Numbered from the stretch's first letter, positions 9,010 through 19,200 are shown. The stretch is 23,845 nt of DNA from Chara braunii (GCA_003427395.1 BFEA01000002.1:5985453-6009297); one strand, 5' to 3'. The notes: generated by a model not told the origin, from the sequence alone. Made by a program: numbers and translations.

Positions 9010-9549
9010 TAATAAATGTTGACGTCGTTTCTTTCGGTTCGGTTTCGATCTTTTGGGCGAGGACATCGCGTGGGAAATTGCTATGCTCTTTTTTAATTTT
9101 CTTTTGAAACCTTTGTCGAGCCCCGATGGCTCTCGGAATTTCGGACTTTCCTTCTGGAATTTGTGTCTTTTTCTTTTTCGCATTAGATAGGAATTTAGGA
9201 ATTTAGTAATTAGGATTTTTCCAGCTGCACGGCGCTTTTTGTTCACGCGCTTCTTCGCGCGGCTGCAACGGAACTCTAATTAATCGGCGCCTGTAATCGT
9301 TGGTGTAACTGTAATTTTGGGCATGCGCCGTTGTAACTGTATCTTTCTTCTTGCGCTTCGCCTTTCCCGCCCTCCCTCTCTTCCTCTTGCTGTGATTTTT
9401 GTGAATCGCGGTTTGCATGCTCGGATCGATGCGTGGAGAAGGGCTACGTCCCCCACGCCGCAGCCCGATCATGCAGAACGCAGGCGCTCCCTCTCTAATC
9501 CCCGCTCTAAGTTTTGGTAATTTCGTGTCCTTCGCGCCTGCATGCACTC

Positions 9550-9556
9550 TATAAAT
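9550..9556 (+). promoter_or_regulatory. Candidate TATA box in the flank of element 1
   Basis: TATAAAT is followed about 25 bases later by TTAGTCAGCTC, an acceptable start region, and by GAG|GTGAGT at 9646-9654, a good splice donor. Together these would suit a promoter with a leader exon and intron. No coding exon is identified downstream, so the call is tentative. Confidence 0.3.
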
Positions 9557-9654
9557 TTAGGCTGCGCGATTAGTCAGCTCTCTTAACCCGTTGTTGGAAG
9601 CTCGGGGTTGCGCGATCAGGAAGGATCGACACACGAGCGAAGTAAGAGGTGAGT

Positions 9655-9810
9655 AGAGCAGGAGTTGGGCGACCCGACGGGCTGGTGTCGAACGCGCGGG
9701 ATTGACGTCGGCCACGACGGTTTGTGGGCACGGGCGAATCCGACGGGTGCGGGAGGACTAAGCGGGGTGACAGCTTCGTGGGTTGGTGCTTGACGACGGA
9801 CTGTCCGCAT

Positions 9811-9853
<43 letters not shown>

Positions 9854-11152
9854 AGAGAGTTGAGGTCGATGGACGCGGATTTGCTGTTTTCTTGTCTCTT
9901 CCCCCTCTTCATCTGTGTACATACATTTTGACTGTGGCTCCGGGCGGTTTGCCCGTTCTTATCTTCGTTTTGGCTTTCTGGAATCTGGACTTGGGTTTTT
10001 GCTCACACATGTCCTTGCGATTGCATTATGTGTATGATTGTCGAATGTATGGATGCATGAATGTTATGCTTGCTTGCCCTTGCTTTTTGTTTGTGCCGAA
10101 TCTTTGCTTGCGCCGGATGCAGCGATAGATGGGATGAGAATCTAGCCCCGATGTCGATTTCGTTCTTGTTTTTGCTTGTCCCATGATGAGGTTTTGATAT
10201 GATTGCAACTTGCATAATCGACGATCCGAAGTCTGGTCTCGCGAACGCTGCGCGAGAACACATGTAAACGCGATCCGAGTCGCGCCCTTACACGCATTCC
10301 CGTGCGTCGACTCGCTCACCCCGAAGGGAATCATGACGGAACCATCATCCCGTACGAGCATGATGAGGCGCCATGAGTCGGCCTGTCCTACACGTACTCG
10401 TGCGCGGTGACGATATCCCGACCCGCGCTATCCCATCGGCAATGATACCATGACGCGATGTTGGGGCTCAGACTCGTCCTATGACCCGGACTATTTCACC
10501 CCTATAATAAACGAGCTCATAAGGACCCGATACCCTTGTCACATGGTGAATCGGCTATGTCCGCGGGAATTCCACTGTGCCACCACTAGCGACCCTCGGT
10601 GCTCCGATTTCCCTTCCCCCGACCACACCTACTACTTCACCCACCCGTGATTCGTTGAGATCACCACCAGTTTCCCTCCTTTCCCCCTCCTTCTTCCGTA
10701 TCATCAACTCAGTGTCGTTCCGTGGCCGGCCATATCCCCCTATTGGCCCAACACGTTTTGTGTGAATTGCCGACGTAGCGGCGAACAGAGAAATCCGGAA
10801 TTTCGAAGGCCCAACCAGGCACGCGGCGACCTGCGCCACGTGGCGGCCCCCGACGGCCTAACTTTTCGGGACCACCTCCACCACGGAGGGAGTCCCCCAT
10901 AAACCGTCGTCCACAGTGCCCCAGCCCCATCGGACCGTGAGCCCCTTCCGCGCGCACCCCTGACTCGCCTAATTGCATCCATACCCTTAAGACTCCCCCA
11001 CTTTCCCCAAAAATCCTTGGCACACCCCTTTTCGCACTTCCCGGCCCACACCCCACTCTGATCAGGAAGTCGCGCTGGGCGTGAGGTTGGGCGTCACATA
11101 CGTGTAAGCTATAGAATAAGATGAGCACTTGGACAACAAGGGCAAAAATTCA
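9655..11152. other. Gene-poor flanking DNA, no supported feature except the GA tract
   Basis: Open frames here (for example 9724-10128 and 10450-10650) are short, overlap the GA tract or lack recognisable motifs. Composition becomes C-rich on the + strand between about 10590 and 11060. I see no LTR, tRNA or domain signature. Confidence 0.5.
9813..9849. repeat. (GA)n microsatellite
   Basis: An uninterrupted GA run of 37 bases, continuing as a less perfect GA-rich stretch to about 9860. Confidence 0.95.
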
Positions 11153-11922
11153 ATGGGGGAGGCATATGGGCGAGACGTGGATGTTGGGTAAGAAGGGTCG
11201 TGGCATGGGGATATAGACATCGAAGGGGATACGCTTGTGATGTATCTGGCACCCACCGTCGACCTCAGAGATTGGCTGATTGATGAAAGATGTAAGCAAC
11301 AGGTGGAAGTGGATGGCCAGCAAGTACAGATCCGTCTGCAGTCATGGAAATAACCGGTGGAAAGGGCCATGCTGAAGCAGCAGGAGCGTAGACCCCCGTC
11401 AAGGGTGAAGGCATTCTAAATCTCCCCCCAACCCTCGATGTGGATGTCGGGGGCGATTGAATATTTCTTCAGCCCGATTGTTAACATGCAGCTGGTAGGA
11501 GAGGACGATCGTGAATGCATTTTGTACTATATTGATGGACAGTTGAAGAAACAGCTGCGGGATTGTGTGGACGCGGCGACGGGCTCGTATAGCTGCGAAG
11601 AAGTGTGAGTGGTCACCAGCGGGAACCCGTTCTGCGAGGTGTGCTACACTCACGGCCATCTAGGTGTGCATGAGAAAAGGGGGCAGAGAACAGAGGCAAG
11701 GAAGCAACCATGCCCCTGGCAGCGCAATGCGATAAGAATAAGGGCAAAGAACCTGCGGAGGAGGTGGTAGGTGAACAAATAGATTGATTACAACATGATG
11801 AGGAGGACAAGCCAAGCGAGCAAGAGATCGCGGAAATCATGGAAGGTCTTAAAGCGGTCCATGTGATGAGAGGTGACCAGGAAGCGTTTTCTGCGGCGCG
11901 TTTACCATGTCTGCACTAATGC
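11153..11922 (+). pseudogene. Decayed gag-like coding remnant of a third retroelement
   Basis: One frame from ATG 11153 reads protein-like with TAA at 11189, 11351 and 11417 and TGA at 11606: GDTLVMYLAPTVDLRDWL, EYFFSPIVNMQLVGEDD, LYYIDGQLKKQLRDCVDA. After the last stop it gives CEVCYTHGH, a C-x2-C-x4-H half of a CCHC knuckle with the final Cys missing. A second frame at 11710-11922 reads KNKGKEPAEEVV and EEDKPSEQEIAEIM with one TGA, ending at TAA. The capsid-like block followed by a partial knuckle and a charged region is gag-like. No LTR was found around it. The evidence is weak individually but consistent in order. Confidence 0.38.
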
Positions 11923-12075
11923 TTGTTGCTGTAACAGAACAACCAGCTAACCCTAACCCTTGCTATCTATGGTGAGGGGGAGGGGAGCATTGTTTCCCTT
12001 AGAGGGATCTCAATATCCATTGCTAGGACATGTGAAGACGATGCATCGTAACCGAGGAGATGACCTCAAACTGAT

Positions 12076-12508
12076 CACTACCGAGACTGGGTAACTTCAG
12101 TTACGCTGTCATTCAGTTTATGCTTCGACACCCGCAAATTCAATTTGTTGCTTCTTTCGAAGTTTCCTTCTTGGGACGAAGTGCATCATGACGGTGCTCG
12201 ACTCTTCTACGGCTAAAGTTACCTTTACGGTGCAAAGAATTGAGTAAGGGAAGCTTTATCGAAGAGGTAAGCTTTCACTCGTTCACAGCGTAACCAAGTT
12301 TGTACGACAATGGCAGAGGAGATTTTCGCCCTCCGCTCTTTATGCAACTGACGCGATAGTGTTTCATCGCCTTATTGAGACCAACTTTGAGATTGTGTTG
12401 AAGGCATTATTGAGATTACGGTTCGTAGCATTGGTTCATTCTAAGAATAATATTCAGTAATTTAGTGTTGCAAATGCCTTTCTGTTGGCCCGTATCGTCA
12501 AATGTGAG
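12076..12508. repeat. Tandem repeat unit 1 (433 bp)
   Basis: Begins CACTACCGAGACTGGGTAAC, and the same sequence starts again at 12509, giving a 433-bp period. The unit is matched over most of its length by 21441-21832. It contains a short conserved frame (KCIMTVLDSSTAKVTFTVQ) ending in TGAGTAA, but nothing recognisable. It could be a satellite unit or a pair of decayed LTRs. Confidence 0.8.
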
Positions 12509-12537
12509 CACTACCGAGACTGGGTAACTTGAGTTAC
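12509..12537. repeat. Tandem repeat unit 2, left fragment
   Basis: Repeats the first 29 bases of unit 1 with one mismatch and ends GAGTTAC, exactly where element 2 begins. The last five bases (GTTAC, 12533-12537) are the left target duplication. Confidence 0.85.
12533..12537. other. Left target-site duplication of element 2 (GTTAC)
   Basis: GTTAC abuts the LTR start TGTTGC. Repeat unit 1 has the uninterrupted site CAGTTACGCTGTC at 12101-12113, which confirms the junction. Confidence 0.85.
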
Positions 12538-12875
12538 TGTTGCATACTGTAACGGTGCAGACCAGAACAAGAACCGACCTCTCTCACAAAGTACAAAATA
12601 GCGTAGCGGAAGACTTAGATACCAATGATCCGAACAATCAATATTGCAATGCAGCCCCGAACATACATCATCATCATCACTCCATGGTGTGCAGGGGCCT
12701 GGCGCTCACACAGGAAGAATGCGCCAATCCCCAACCATACACAGACGAAGAAGAGGGGAGTTAGACGAAGAAGAGGGGAAGATGGGAATGTCGTCAACAG
12801 CAAGTCTTCGGCACAAGCCCAAATAGTCCCTCGTCAAAATGCCTGAATCCCAATGTCGAGTCTGGATCCAATGTC

Positions 12876-13039
12876 NNNNNNNNNNNNNNNNNNNNNNNNN
12901 NNNNNNNNNNNNNNNNNNNNNNNNNNNNNNNNNNNNNNNNNNNNNNNNNNNNNNNNNNNNNNNNNNNNNNNNNNNNNNNNNNNNNNNNNNNNNNNNNNNN
13001 NNNNNNNNNNNNNNNNNNNNNNNNNNNNNNNNNNNNNNN
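12876..13039. other. Assembly gap (Ns) inside the 3' LTR
   Basis: 164 unresolved bases directly before a CT microsatellite. The homologous part of the other LTR suggests that the true sequence is short and CT-rich, so the gap size is probably not real. Confidence 0.9.

Positions 13040-13077
<38 letters not shown>
13040..13077. repeat. (CT)n microsatellite in the 3' LTR
   Basis: Thirty-eight bases of CT; the equivalent tract in the 5' LTR is at 20612-20672. Confidence 0.95.
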
Positions 13078-13081
<4 letters not shown>

Positions 13082-13639
13082 TAGTCCGCTGATACTGAGA
13101 AGTCAGGTAGTGAGAGGGTGAAGAAGAGGTGGTGGACTTAGAAGAGGAAGAAGAAAAACTCTCTCTCTCTCTCTCTCTCTCTGTTCGGTACTAACCTGTG
13201 AAGCTGGCACCTTGATGCAGGTACCTTGAAGATGAAGTTGGAGCTATGGTGCCACAGGTAAGTCTCCCTGGCCTCCGCCAATCATCTCTTTTTCTAACCT
13301 CCTCTACCTCTACTAGCGCCCAACGATGAAGACTACTGCTACTGCTACTAGCGCCCAGCGTTGAAGACTACTGCCACTGCTACTAGCGCCCAGCGCTGAA
13401 GACTACTGCTAGAGCTAAGCTACTCCTGCAGCACTCCTCCAAAGTGCTGCTGCCGAATCCTGAAGGCTACTACTGCCTCGGCCTCTGACTGCCGTGAAGT
13501 GCATGGGAACTCCGTATGTACTACATCGGTCTGCCTCCTAACTGCCTGCAGCTGCAGGGCAGGGCAGTCCAAGAGGCTGCTCTTGCCAATGGCGAGGTGA
13601 GCCAGGGCCTGCCGCTGCAGCTCCTGTTGAGGCTGGCGT

Positions 13640-13667
13640 GGGAACAGGCCAAAAATAGCCTGTTCCC
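13640..13667. other. Hairpin: 10-bp stem, 8-base loop, in the LTR
   Basis: GGGAACAGGC pairs with GCCTGTTCCC around the loop CAAAAATA. The 5' LTR keeps the same hairpin near 21160-21182 with a slightly shorter stem. Confidence 0.6.
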
Positions 13668-13736
13668 GAAACCCTGGTTTGGTGCCAGAGTGTTAGGGCA
13701 GGTCGATCTTATGAGGTCCCGAAAGTGGCCCTCCGT

Positions 13737-13900
13737 TTCAAGCTGAAAAGACTCAGGGCCTGAAAGGCCCTGTTTTAGGCTGAAACGACATAGGGTCTGC
13801 AGGCCTTTGTTTTTCGGTCTTTCAGGCTGAAACGACATGGGGCCTTTAAGTCCTTGTTTCTAGGCTTTTAGGCTGAGACTGCGGGACAGGCCCGTGTGGC
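13737..13900. repeat. Tandem inverted-repeat array at the U3 end of the 3' LTR
   Basis: Several 37-47-bp units built as AGGCTGAAACGACA followed by GGGCCTG/CAGGCCC stems. The better-preserved copy is at 21255-21420 in the 5' LTR. On the element strand it lies just inside the left end of U3. Confidence 0.65.
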
Positions 13901-15430
13901 TGCGCAGTATGCCACACCCCCCTTCCTTGAAAGACCGAGCTTACCTGCGAGGGCGAAGCTGTCTGTCTGAGGGAGGGACCACAGTCCGGGTGGGAGGGGC
14001 AGGTTGTGAAGGTCCACTGAGCTAACCTTTGTCGCTCGTCGTGAACGTAGATCAGCGGTGCGGATGCTTTCAAATCTGTTCCTGAAATCCACCGAGTGTC
14101 CTGGGGATCGCATGCTTTGAATGTAACTTTGTACTGTTGAGGCTTGCTGTCGTACTTGCGATCCGTGATGACGCGGTCAACCTCCTGATGACCATCCATA
14201 GATGGAGGATCTTGCGATCTTCGGCTCGGGAAGTCGTCGCTCTTGGCTGGTGTATATGTTGCCAGCTTCGAGGCGTGAAAGATTGGATGGACCGTCAGAT
14301 GCTGGGGAATGTTGATCACAAATGAGGGGTCATCGGGCTCATCGCCCGCGGCTGATGTTACGGGCCATGGTCCAAACCACTTGGAAAGCAGTTTGCGTGA
14401 AACATCCTATTCGAGTGCAAACTCTTCTGCGGAGACCCACACCAGATCACCGGCGCGGATGGGACATGTCACGCGATGCCTGTTGGCTTGCTGCTGCATG
14501 CGGACTTGAGCCTTTTTGAGCCAGCAATTCCCTGTACTTTCAAACGGAAGCGGGGGAGCAAGCAACGTCTATGTCAGCTGTTCGTTGGAGGAGAAGATCA
14601 GCAAAAATACGGTCTTTCCGGCCACCGTGGTGCAACTCAAATGGAGTTACGCCGATCGCCAGATGCAATAAAGTGTTGTAGGCGAACTCAATGTCGGGGA
14701 GGCGGTCAACCCAATCCTTCTGATCCGGACGGATGAGCTTACGAAGTATCATTTGAGCGGTTTGATGTGCCCGCTCCGTTTGCCCGTCCGTTTGTGGATG
14801 CCGAGCCGAACTTGGTTTCATCTTCGTGTCGGATTCCTGCATGAGAGAAGTCCAAAATGCCGACATGAAGCGAGTGTCGAGGTCGTTGACGATGTCTTCC
14901 GACTCGCCATGGCTGCAAATCCACCTGGTGTGTAGGAGGCGCGCAAGTTCGGGAGTCATGGCGTAGTACTTGCAAGGAAGAAACTCGCCGTAGGGATTGC
15001 GGTTGTGGGGCTTGCTTCGTCGACAAACTTCGCAAGAGTCGCAATACCGAGTGACATCGGTAATGAGGTCAGGCCATCGGAATCGTTGCCGAAGTCGTGC
15101 AATAGTGCGATTGACTCCAAAATGGTCGGCGAGTCGCGAGTCATGGTACTCACCGAGAAGGCAAGTCCGAAGACGACGGTCGCATGGGACACACAATAAG
15201 TCCTTGCCTCTCGAGTGGAGGAGCAAGTACCCATCGACGATGCGATAGTGGCTGGCCGGCGGGTGATCCGAAGATAGTTGCGCATGCAACGTGGCGAAAT
15301 CCGGATCAGACTTATAGCCCCGATTGGAGAGGTCGGGGAGATGTTTCGGTGTGAAGTCAAATTGGTCGATGAAGTACATCCATCGTTCGATCGTGCTGCT
15401 CACCGTATCCTGCGTCTTGTAGTAGATCAA
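13846..15430 (-). pseudogene. Element 2 integrase and chromodomain, with core deletion and frameshift
   Basis: Integrates the cDNA; the chromodomain would steer it to modified chromatin. Reading down from 15430: RNase H end (WMYFIDQFDF), integrase zinc motif (EYHDSRLADHFG ... CDSCEVC), then a core that jumps from NPYGEFLPCKYYAM to ELARLLHTRW. The segment that should hold the first catalytic Asp is missing. The second Asp (IVNDLDTRF) and the Glu (DGQTERAHQ) remain. The frame ends at TGA 14540-14542; the next frame carries the C-terminal part and is open to 13846 apart from TAG at 14407-14409. It gives FGPWPV, HPIFHASKL and the chromodomain EVDRVITDRKY ... TRWISGTDL. The last 70 bases cross the polypurine tract into the LTR. 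Confidence 0.9.
13916..13928 (-). other. Polypurine tract of element 2
   Basis: AAGGAAGGGGGGG on the minus strand, directly before the LTR start TGTGGCATACTG. This is the plus-strand DNA primer site of LTR elements. Confidence 0.92.
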
Positions 15431-17592
15431 TGGGTTGTTGTCCGTGACCCATGTGAACCCACGACGCCCAAGGAGGAAGTGTCGTCATCGCTTAAGAGTC
15501 ATCACGAACATGAGCAGCTCCTTCTTCCTTGCATCATCAAGTGAATTGATGGGAGGCACTTTGTGGCTGAAATACTCCACAGGGTGTCAGTCGTCGCCGT
15601 CATGTTGTTCCAAGACTGCCCCAATGCCACAACTGGAATCGTTGGTTGTCACTCTCGTTGGCAGGGTGGGGTCGTAGATGCTAAGGACGAGTGCCATGAG
15701 CATGACCGTCTTGAGTGCTTGGAATGACCGGTGTGCATCGTCATCGAATACGAATGGCACCTTTGGCGATTGTAATCTCGTCATAGGTGCGACAATCCTT
15801 GAGCACCCGGTGATGAAGCGTTGATAGTAGCCTGCCAACCCCATGAATGAACGGACGTCCGTGGTGTTGGTGGGCTCGGGCCATACGCGGATGGCCTCGA
15901 TCTTGTCCGCAAGCGAACGGATGCCTTGCGGTGTCACATAATGTCCCAAGTACTCCAGCTCTTGCCGCGCGAATTCGCATTTGTCAAGGTTGGCTTTGTA
16001 CTTGGCTTGTCGTAGCCGCTCCAAAACGGTGCGCAGATGCTCCACATGCTCGTCCAAACTCCGGCTGTACACCAAGATGTCGTCGAGGTAGATGAGTACG
16101 AATCTATCCAGCATGTGTCGGAACTCCGTTGTCATAGCCGTTTGGAATGTGGCCGGGGCATTCGTAAGGCCAAAAGGCATAACCAGCCATTCGAAATGTC
16201 CATATCGCGTCTTAAACGCGGTCTTGTAGCGGTCCTGCTGCCGGATCTCGAGTTGGTGATATCCCGATTTGAGGTCAAGCTTGGAGAAGAACTTGGCACC
16301 GCCCAGTCGTCCGAGGAGGTCGTCGATGCGCGGAAGAGGGTCGGCGTTCTTGACGGTTTGCGCGTTGAGCTTACTATAATCGATGCACAACCGCAGCTCC
16401 TTGTTCTTATTCTGGACGAAGAGAACGGGAGCACCATATGGCGAAGAGTTAGGCCGAATCCAGCCTTTCTCGAGAAGATCGTCGAGTTGTGCTCTTAGCA
16501 CACTTAACTCTTCCTTGCTCATGCGGTAGATGCAACGATGCGGAGGTACGGCCCCGTCCTCGAGGATGATCTCGTGGCGGATGGGTCGATCCGGTACTAC
16601 TCCATGTGGTGTTTCGCACACATCGTCGTAGGCGTCGAGAAGCTCGGTGATGCGTGGGTCCGGTAGTGCGTCCGTCGATGGAATGTCTTGGGGCGGGAGG
16701 GTGTGGAGAAAACACACCCGCATCTCCTCAATGTCATCCCGGATGATGGAAGCTCGAATGTTTGCGGCGGACACCACGTGACAGATGATCGAAGGGTGAG
16801 GAGGAGGCACCGTGCATGGGACTAGTACTCCGTTCCGATCACGAACGTGAACGGTGCGGCGGTAGAAGTTCACCGGGTGATCCTCGCTTCGCAGCCATGA
16901 CATGCCCAAGCTCATGTCGAACTTGGTGTCCAAAATATCGAAGGACACGGCCTCGCTTACATGCGGGGCAAAGTACACGGGGATGGCATCAATGCACCGG
17001 TCGTTTGACTTGTGCGTGTGACCGTCGTACAACGTGACTTGCGTGGGCTTGGACTTCCTCCGAACCCGTGGCCCAAGGCCAATGTGTACCATAAAGTTTT
17101 GGCTCATGTAGTTGCGAGTAGCTCCGCAATCGGTCAAATCGTTGCAGGTCGCCTCTCCGATCAAAATGCGTATGTACAACAATGGCGCATTGATGTCGTC
17201 GTACCGTTGTGTCTTGAACTCGTGGTCGATCTTCGCAATGTAGGCGTGAAGGTCGATAACCTCTACTCCGGCGTCCATCAACGGAGTTGGTACTTTCGCA
17301 AACGTCAACGGGTCGAGCTCTTCAAGTCTTGACCATGTCGTCGAATCCCCGGCAATAGATAACGACGAAGTTGCTGAATCGGTTGTCGATGGTAGTGAAA
17401 CTGTGCATGCGGTGGATTGTTGCACATGAAGTGGTTGGTCCAACGGTGGAACCAAGTGGACAACATAATCCTCTTAAGTGAACCGAGGACTTGCGACATC
17501 CACATCCTCCCCAGATGTGTAGGAGGCCGCTAGCAAGGCGGCCAAATCTGGCGGAGTGAGAGGTGGAGTCGACTCACCTCCCGCGCAACTCA
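15431..17592 (-). pseudogene. pol: Element 2 protease, reverse transcriptase and RNase H
   Basis: A 622-codon stretch (17455-15587) is open. It starts after an in-frame TAA at 17474-17476, upstream of which the same frame is open to the gag end. The protease site is [10 protein letters not shown] near 17131, with Cys in place of the usual Ser/Thr, a variant seen in other plant Gypsy elements. RT shows [44 protein letters not shown] and YLDD at 16079-16090. RNase H begins [15 protein letters not shown] and continues past TGA at 15587-15589 and TGA at 15485-15487 in the same frame, with the Glu in KKELLMFV and the Asp in WVTDNNPL. Both TGAs sit where Trp fits (DD*HPVEYFS, LKR*RHFLLG). The pol frame is shifted relative to gag. 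Confidence 0.93.
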
Positions 17593-19191
17593 GTTTCCCG
17601 AGTTGATGCGAGGCCGAACATCCTCCTTGCCTTGATCCGGGCATTGGGAGGTCTTGTGCTTGGTGTTGTTGCACCAATAACAGCAGCCATACTAGCCGCG
17701 CCACTTGTATTCGGCCTCGATCAAATGAAACTTGACCCATGGTGCTGGTTGTCCGTTTCCGGCCGGCGATGCGGTGTTCGCCTTCCCTTGTCCTCGGGAG
17801 TTGTTGTTGTTTCGCGACTGGACAGCAGCCACCTGATCTCCCTCAAGTGATGCTTGGGTGGCTGTCGGGTCTTCCACAATGTTGTCCGTGTGGACTGCAG
17901 CGACATGCTGCGGACGCGGACAAAATTTTCCTTTCTCCACATAGGTTGACTGCCATGCCGACTTCTCGTATGGAGCCGCCCTATCGTTCTGGATGATCTC
18001 CCTTGCCTTGTCAATGATTTCGGCGAAGGTCGTGTATTGCTCGCGATCACCAAGTGCAAGGCTCATGGCGGCACATGACCGGTTGTAGAACTTTCGGCGC
18101 ATATGCGAAAATGGCAATTTGAGATCGGGCGTCGCCGCGATCTTTTGCCATTCTGTGAGCTAGTCGTGTGTCGATGTGTTGCCTTGCATCATAGCGAAGA
18201 GGCGGTTGATGGCGAGCGTCGGGGCGTCGTCCACGATGAACCACTTCTTCCATAGCCTTGTTAACTCTTCCCAAGAGATCTCATCTTTAAGATCTGCGAC
18301 CTGGACGCCGTGAATGGTTGCCAGGTGGTTGAGCCAGATCTGACATCCGCCTTTTGAGTTGAGGAACAGGGCGCCGATGTACGAGTGCTCGAGGACGAAG
18401 AGAATCCGAAGTTGCGTCGTAAAGCCCTCCCACCAGGGGACCGGGTCTTGATGCGTATAATCATCGAACTTCTCGATTTGGAATGTCGGCATCTTGTAGT
18501 GTTGTNCACTGGNGTTGCCATCCTTGTTGGGCCGCTGNTNCAGTTGCNGAACCTCGGTCTTCAAGGTGTCCAGCTGCTTGCTGATGGTTGCTGGTGCAGC
18601 GAAGGTGCTGATGTCGCCGAGCATTGCGACTACGTGGTCAACTCGTTCTTCCAATTGGCGGGTAGAGGGTGCACTACTGGACTCGCTAGCATCTGGTCTT
18701 GGTGCAACTTGCTCCAAGTCCTGTACACGGGAATCAAGTGCCGGTGTAGCATCCTCGTGCAGACCCTTGTGGTTCTGCACCGCCCGTCGGAGATTCGCCA
18801 GCTTGGACTACAGGTGGTTACAAGTGTAAACCAACCGGGTCACGAGTTTGGCAAAGAACTCCTTGTGCTGCTCTTCCGGTGTCGCGTCGTCGTGCTGCTC
18901 AGATGGTTCAAAATGCCAGAATTTTAGCTTTTCGATGTTGGTGGCTTCATGCCGTTGTAGCATATCCTGGGCCTCCTTGCGGCGTGCCTGGGTATCTGCT
19001 TCAGCTTTAGCTTGAAGCCGCTGTTTTTGAATTGTTCCCGCCGCTTCAGCTTGTAGGCGGGCAGCCTCGGCTGCCGCCTGACGTTGTTCCTCAGCCTCGA
19101 TCAGTGCGAGCTGAGCTTCGAAACGTTGTCGGTACTCGGCAATGGACTCATTGGCCAGTTGGCCTGGCATGCCCAGAACTGAGTCCGTCAT
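17593..19191 (-). pseudogene. gag: Element 2 gag with coiled coil and CCHC knuckle, three in-frame TAGs
   Basis: Forms the particle shell and binds RNA. I start at the ATG at 19191 (GCCACCATGA, near-ideal Kozak context); the frame is open further upstream only because a minisatellite lacks stops. The N-part is a long Ala/Glu/Gln/Arg-rich coiled coil (IAEYRQRFEAQLALIEAEEQ and on, about residues 15-75). A capsid region follows (MPTFQIEKFDDYTHQDPVPW, then WEELTRLWKKWF). The nucleocapsid knuckle CYWCNNTKHKTSQC lies after the third stop. Stops at 18808-18810, 18160-18162 and 17692-17694 are all TAG and all in one frame, which finally closes at TGA 17593-17595. Five unresolved bases lie at 18506-18548. 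Gag order and the knuckle make the call firm. Confidence 0.9.
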
Positions 19192-19200
19192 GGTGGCGGG

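Larger units (their letters stand above)
1..9404 (+). mobile_element. Element 1: Ty3/Gypsy-type LTR retrotransposon, left end outside window
   Basis: Bases 1-171 are repeated at 9234-9404 in the same orientation, with five mismatches and no indel. They form the right ends of the 5' and 3' LTRs, and equivalent LTR positions lie 9233 bp apart. Between them, gag, protease, RT, RNase H and integrase occur in that order, which is the Ty3/Gypsy order (integrase after RNase H). About 2.4 kb between pol and the 3' LTR carries extra ORFs of unknown function. No chromodomain is visible; a PHD-like cluster sits between RNase H and integrase. The coding region has premature stops and frameshifts, so this copy is not autonomous. 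About 97% identity of the visible LTR parts suggests a fairly recent insertion. The target duplication cannot be checked because the left flank is missing. Confidence 0.93.
8618..9404 (+). repeat. 3' LTR of element 1 (left boundary approximate)
   Basis: The right end at 9404 is fixed by the loss of identity with the 5' LTR. The left end is inferred from a purine-rich run at about 8594-8616 followed by TGCCACG at 8618; another purine-rich run near 8828-8840 is possible, so the start is uncertain by about 250 bases. The LTR contains ACGT-core motifs (TGACGTCC near 8628, TTGACGTCG near 9018) and two perfect palindromes given separately. No TATA box is convincing; AATAAA at 9011-9016 may be a TATA-like or polyadenylation signal. 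Confidence 0.6.
12538..13915 (-). repeat. 3' LTR of element 2 (contains an assembly gap)
   Basis: Aligns with 20255-21440. It begins TGTTGCATACTG and ends CAGTATGCCACA on the + strand. It is longer than the other copy because of the 164-N gap at 12876-13039, where the other LTR has only 19 bases plus a CT run, and because a 35-bp unit (CTACTAGCGCCCAGCGTTGA...) occurs three times at 13310-13414 against once in the other LTR. It also holds (CT)n at 13040-13077 and a shorter one near 13160-13181. Confidence 0.94.

Noticed and set aside
9616-10128. ORFs spanning the GA tract
   Set aside because: Most of the repeat is translated as Arg-Glu or Leu-Ser runs; no other support.
10450-10650. Small ORF as a host gene
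   Set aside because: Sixty-six codons, no motif, no splice or promoter evidence.
12540-12764. ORF with a run of five His in the LTR (also at 20257-20481)
   Set aside because: It is kept in both LTRs because they are copies of each other. It is antisense to the element and has no domain.
285-19191. Variant genetic code in which TAG means Gln
   Set aside because: The pattern of TAG at Gln places is suggestive, but TAA and TGA also interrupt the same frames, frameshifts are present, and catalytic sites are lost. Decay with C-to-T bias explains everything.
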